From the NCBI RefSeq assembly GCF_900142515.1, contig NZ_FRBC01000011.1, positions 28,637-92,636 of the forward strand: DNA of 64,000 nt, written 5' to 3'. The notes below the pieces were generated by a model. It ran no database searches. It was not told the origin of the DNA and saw nothing but the letters and a program-made list of their open reading frames with translations. Positions 63,801 to 64,000 of this stretch are shown one piece after another (the stretch's first letter is position 1; each line of letters begins with the position of its first letter). The position numbers and the translations under genes are program-made. This stretch comes from Pseudoselenomonas ruminantium (GTDB lineage: Bacteria; Bacillota; Negativicutes; Selenomonadales; Selenomonadaceae).

Positions 63801-64000
63801 TTCTCATTATCTGGAAAGCTCCATTGACATCGGCATTTATGAGCCTGCCATCGTTTGCCCGGAATAGTCCGCGATGTATCCTGCGTGTCTTGTCATAGTT
63901 TTCCTTTGCCGGGACTTCTTCATCCAGGAATGATGTACCGCTCGTATAGCTTTCTTCCGTCAGGATGACCGCTATACCTCGTTCTTTTGCTTTGTATTCA
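63727..64000 (-). CDS. tnpB: TnpB RNA-guided nuclease, C-terminal part (runs off the window)
   Basis: Partial, the last 90 codons of an IS200/IS605 OrfB/TnpB gene that continues beyond the window. AVILTEESYTSGTSFLD carries the RuvC-II Glu. The zinc-ribbon Cys positions are replaced or degenerate in this stretch (YTSGTS instead of YTS-C-type). RRIHRGLFRANDG and INADVNGAFQIMRK carry the RuvC-III Asp. TnpB cuts DNA matching the omega RNA guide. No tnpA is visible within the window. The reading frame is intact to its TAG. Confidence 0.85.
   Translation of the reverse strand, partial: EYKAKERGIAVILTEESYTSGTSFLDEEVPAKENYDKTRRIHRGLFRANDGRLINADVNGAFQIMRKVFPNVSADGIEGVVLRPVVVVAA

Overview
The window reads as chromosomal DNA of a Negativicutes bacterium, a diderm Firmicute close to Selenomonas. 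The evidence is a Firmicutes gene set (ireB-ruvX-DUF1292-mltG, scpAB, tig-clpP-clpX-lon-engB, a full pyr operon with pyrK). It is combined with features common in Negativicutes: a siroheme-decarboxylase pair, an exported CbiK under a B12 riboswitch, and VanW, GerM and AMIN-amidase envelope genes. No rRNA, CRISPR array, prophage or plasmid module is visible. The only mobile DNA is the 3' end of a tnpB at the right edge.

Layout. 1-3 kb: RNA methyltransferase, mltG, DUF1292, ruvX and ireB on the minus strand. 3-9 kb: a DUF6033-like protein, a sodium:amino-acid symporter with a structured leader, a chemotaxis receptor and a GalT-like protein. 9-14 kb: U32 peptidase, scpB, scpA, M50 protease, Nudix hydrolase, then a tRNA operon (Asp, Gly, Cys) with a consensus promoter and a terminator. 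14-17 kb: a small anchored protein, a STAS regulator with a partner of unclear type, and an acyltransferase. 17-27 kb: pyrB-pyrC-carA-carB-pyrK-pyrD-pyrF-pyrE, which encodes all of UMP synthesis from bicarbonate and glutamine. 27-36 kb: a candidate small RNA, a lone molybdopterin oxidoreductase, a condensation-like/cyclic-nucleotide-domain fusion, a BtuFCD-type importer, cbiL and an exported cbiK behind a cobalamin riboswitch. 36-46 kb: lysS, greA, ahbB, ahbA, engB, lon, clpX, clpP and tig. 45.7-50.8 kb: envelope genes (GerM lipoprotein, amidase, DUF3006, ComEC-like lipoprotein, HAD phosphatase, VanW protein). 50.8-57.5 kb: a signalling region with a GHKL kinase, an HD-GYP response regulator, a chemoreceptor relic, a membrane-tethered BMP-type binding protein and a hybrid kinase with HPt. 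57.5-64 kb: an EamA transporter, a LUD protein, a cobalt/nickel ECF transporter (cbiM-cbiQ-cbiO), cysteine desulfidase, a VOC protein and the tnpB/omega-RNA end.

The strongest cross-window theme is tetrapyrrole and cobalt metabolism. CbiK and CbiL make early cobalamin intermediates. BtuFCD imports a corrinoid or metal chelate. CbiMQO brings in the metal. AhbAB diverts siroheme to heme. The least explained items are the condensation-like/cNMP fusion, the promoter-RNA-terminator unit upstream of pyrB, the symporter leader and the tethered-binding-protein/hybrid-kinase/HD-GYP set. All calls come from reading the sequence; no database search was run.
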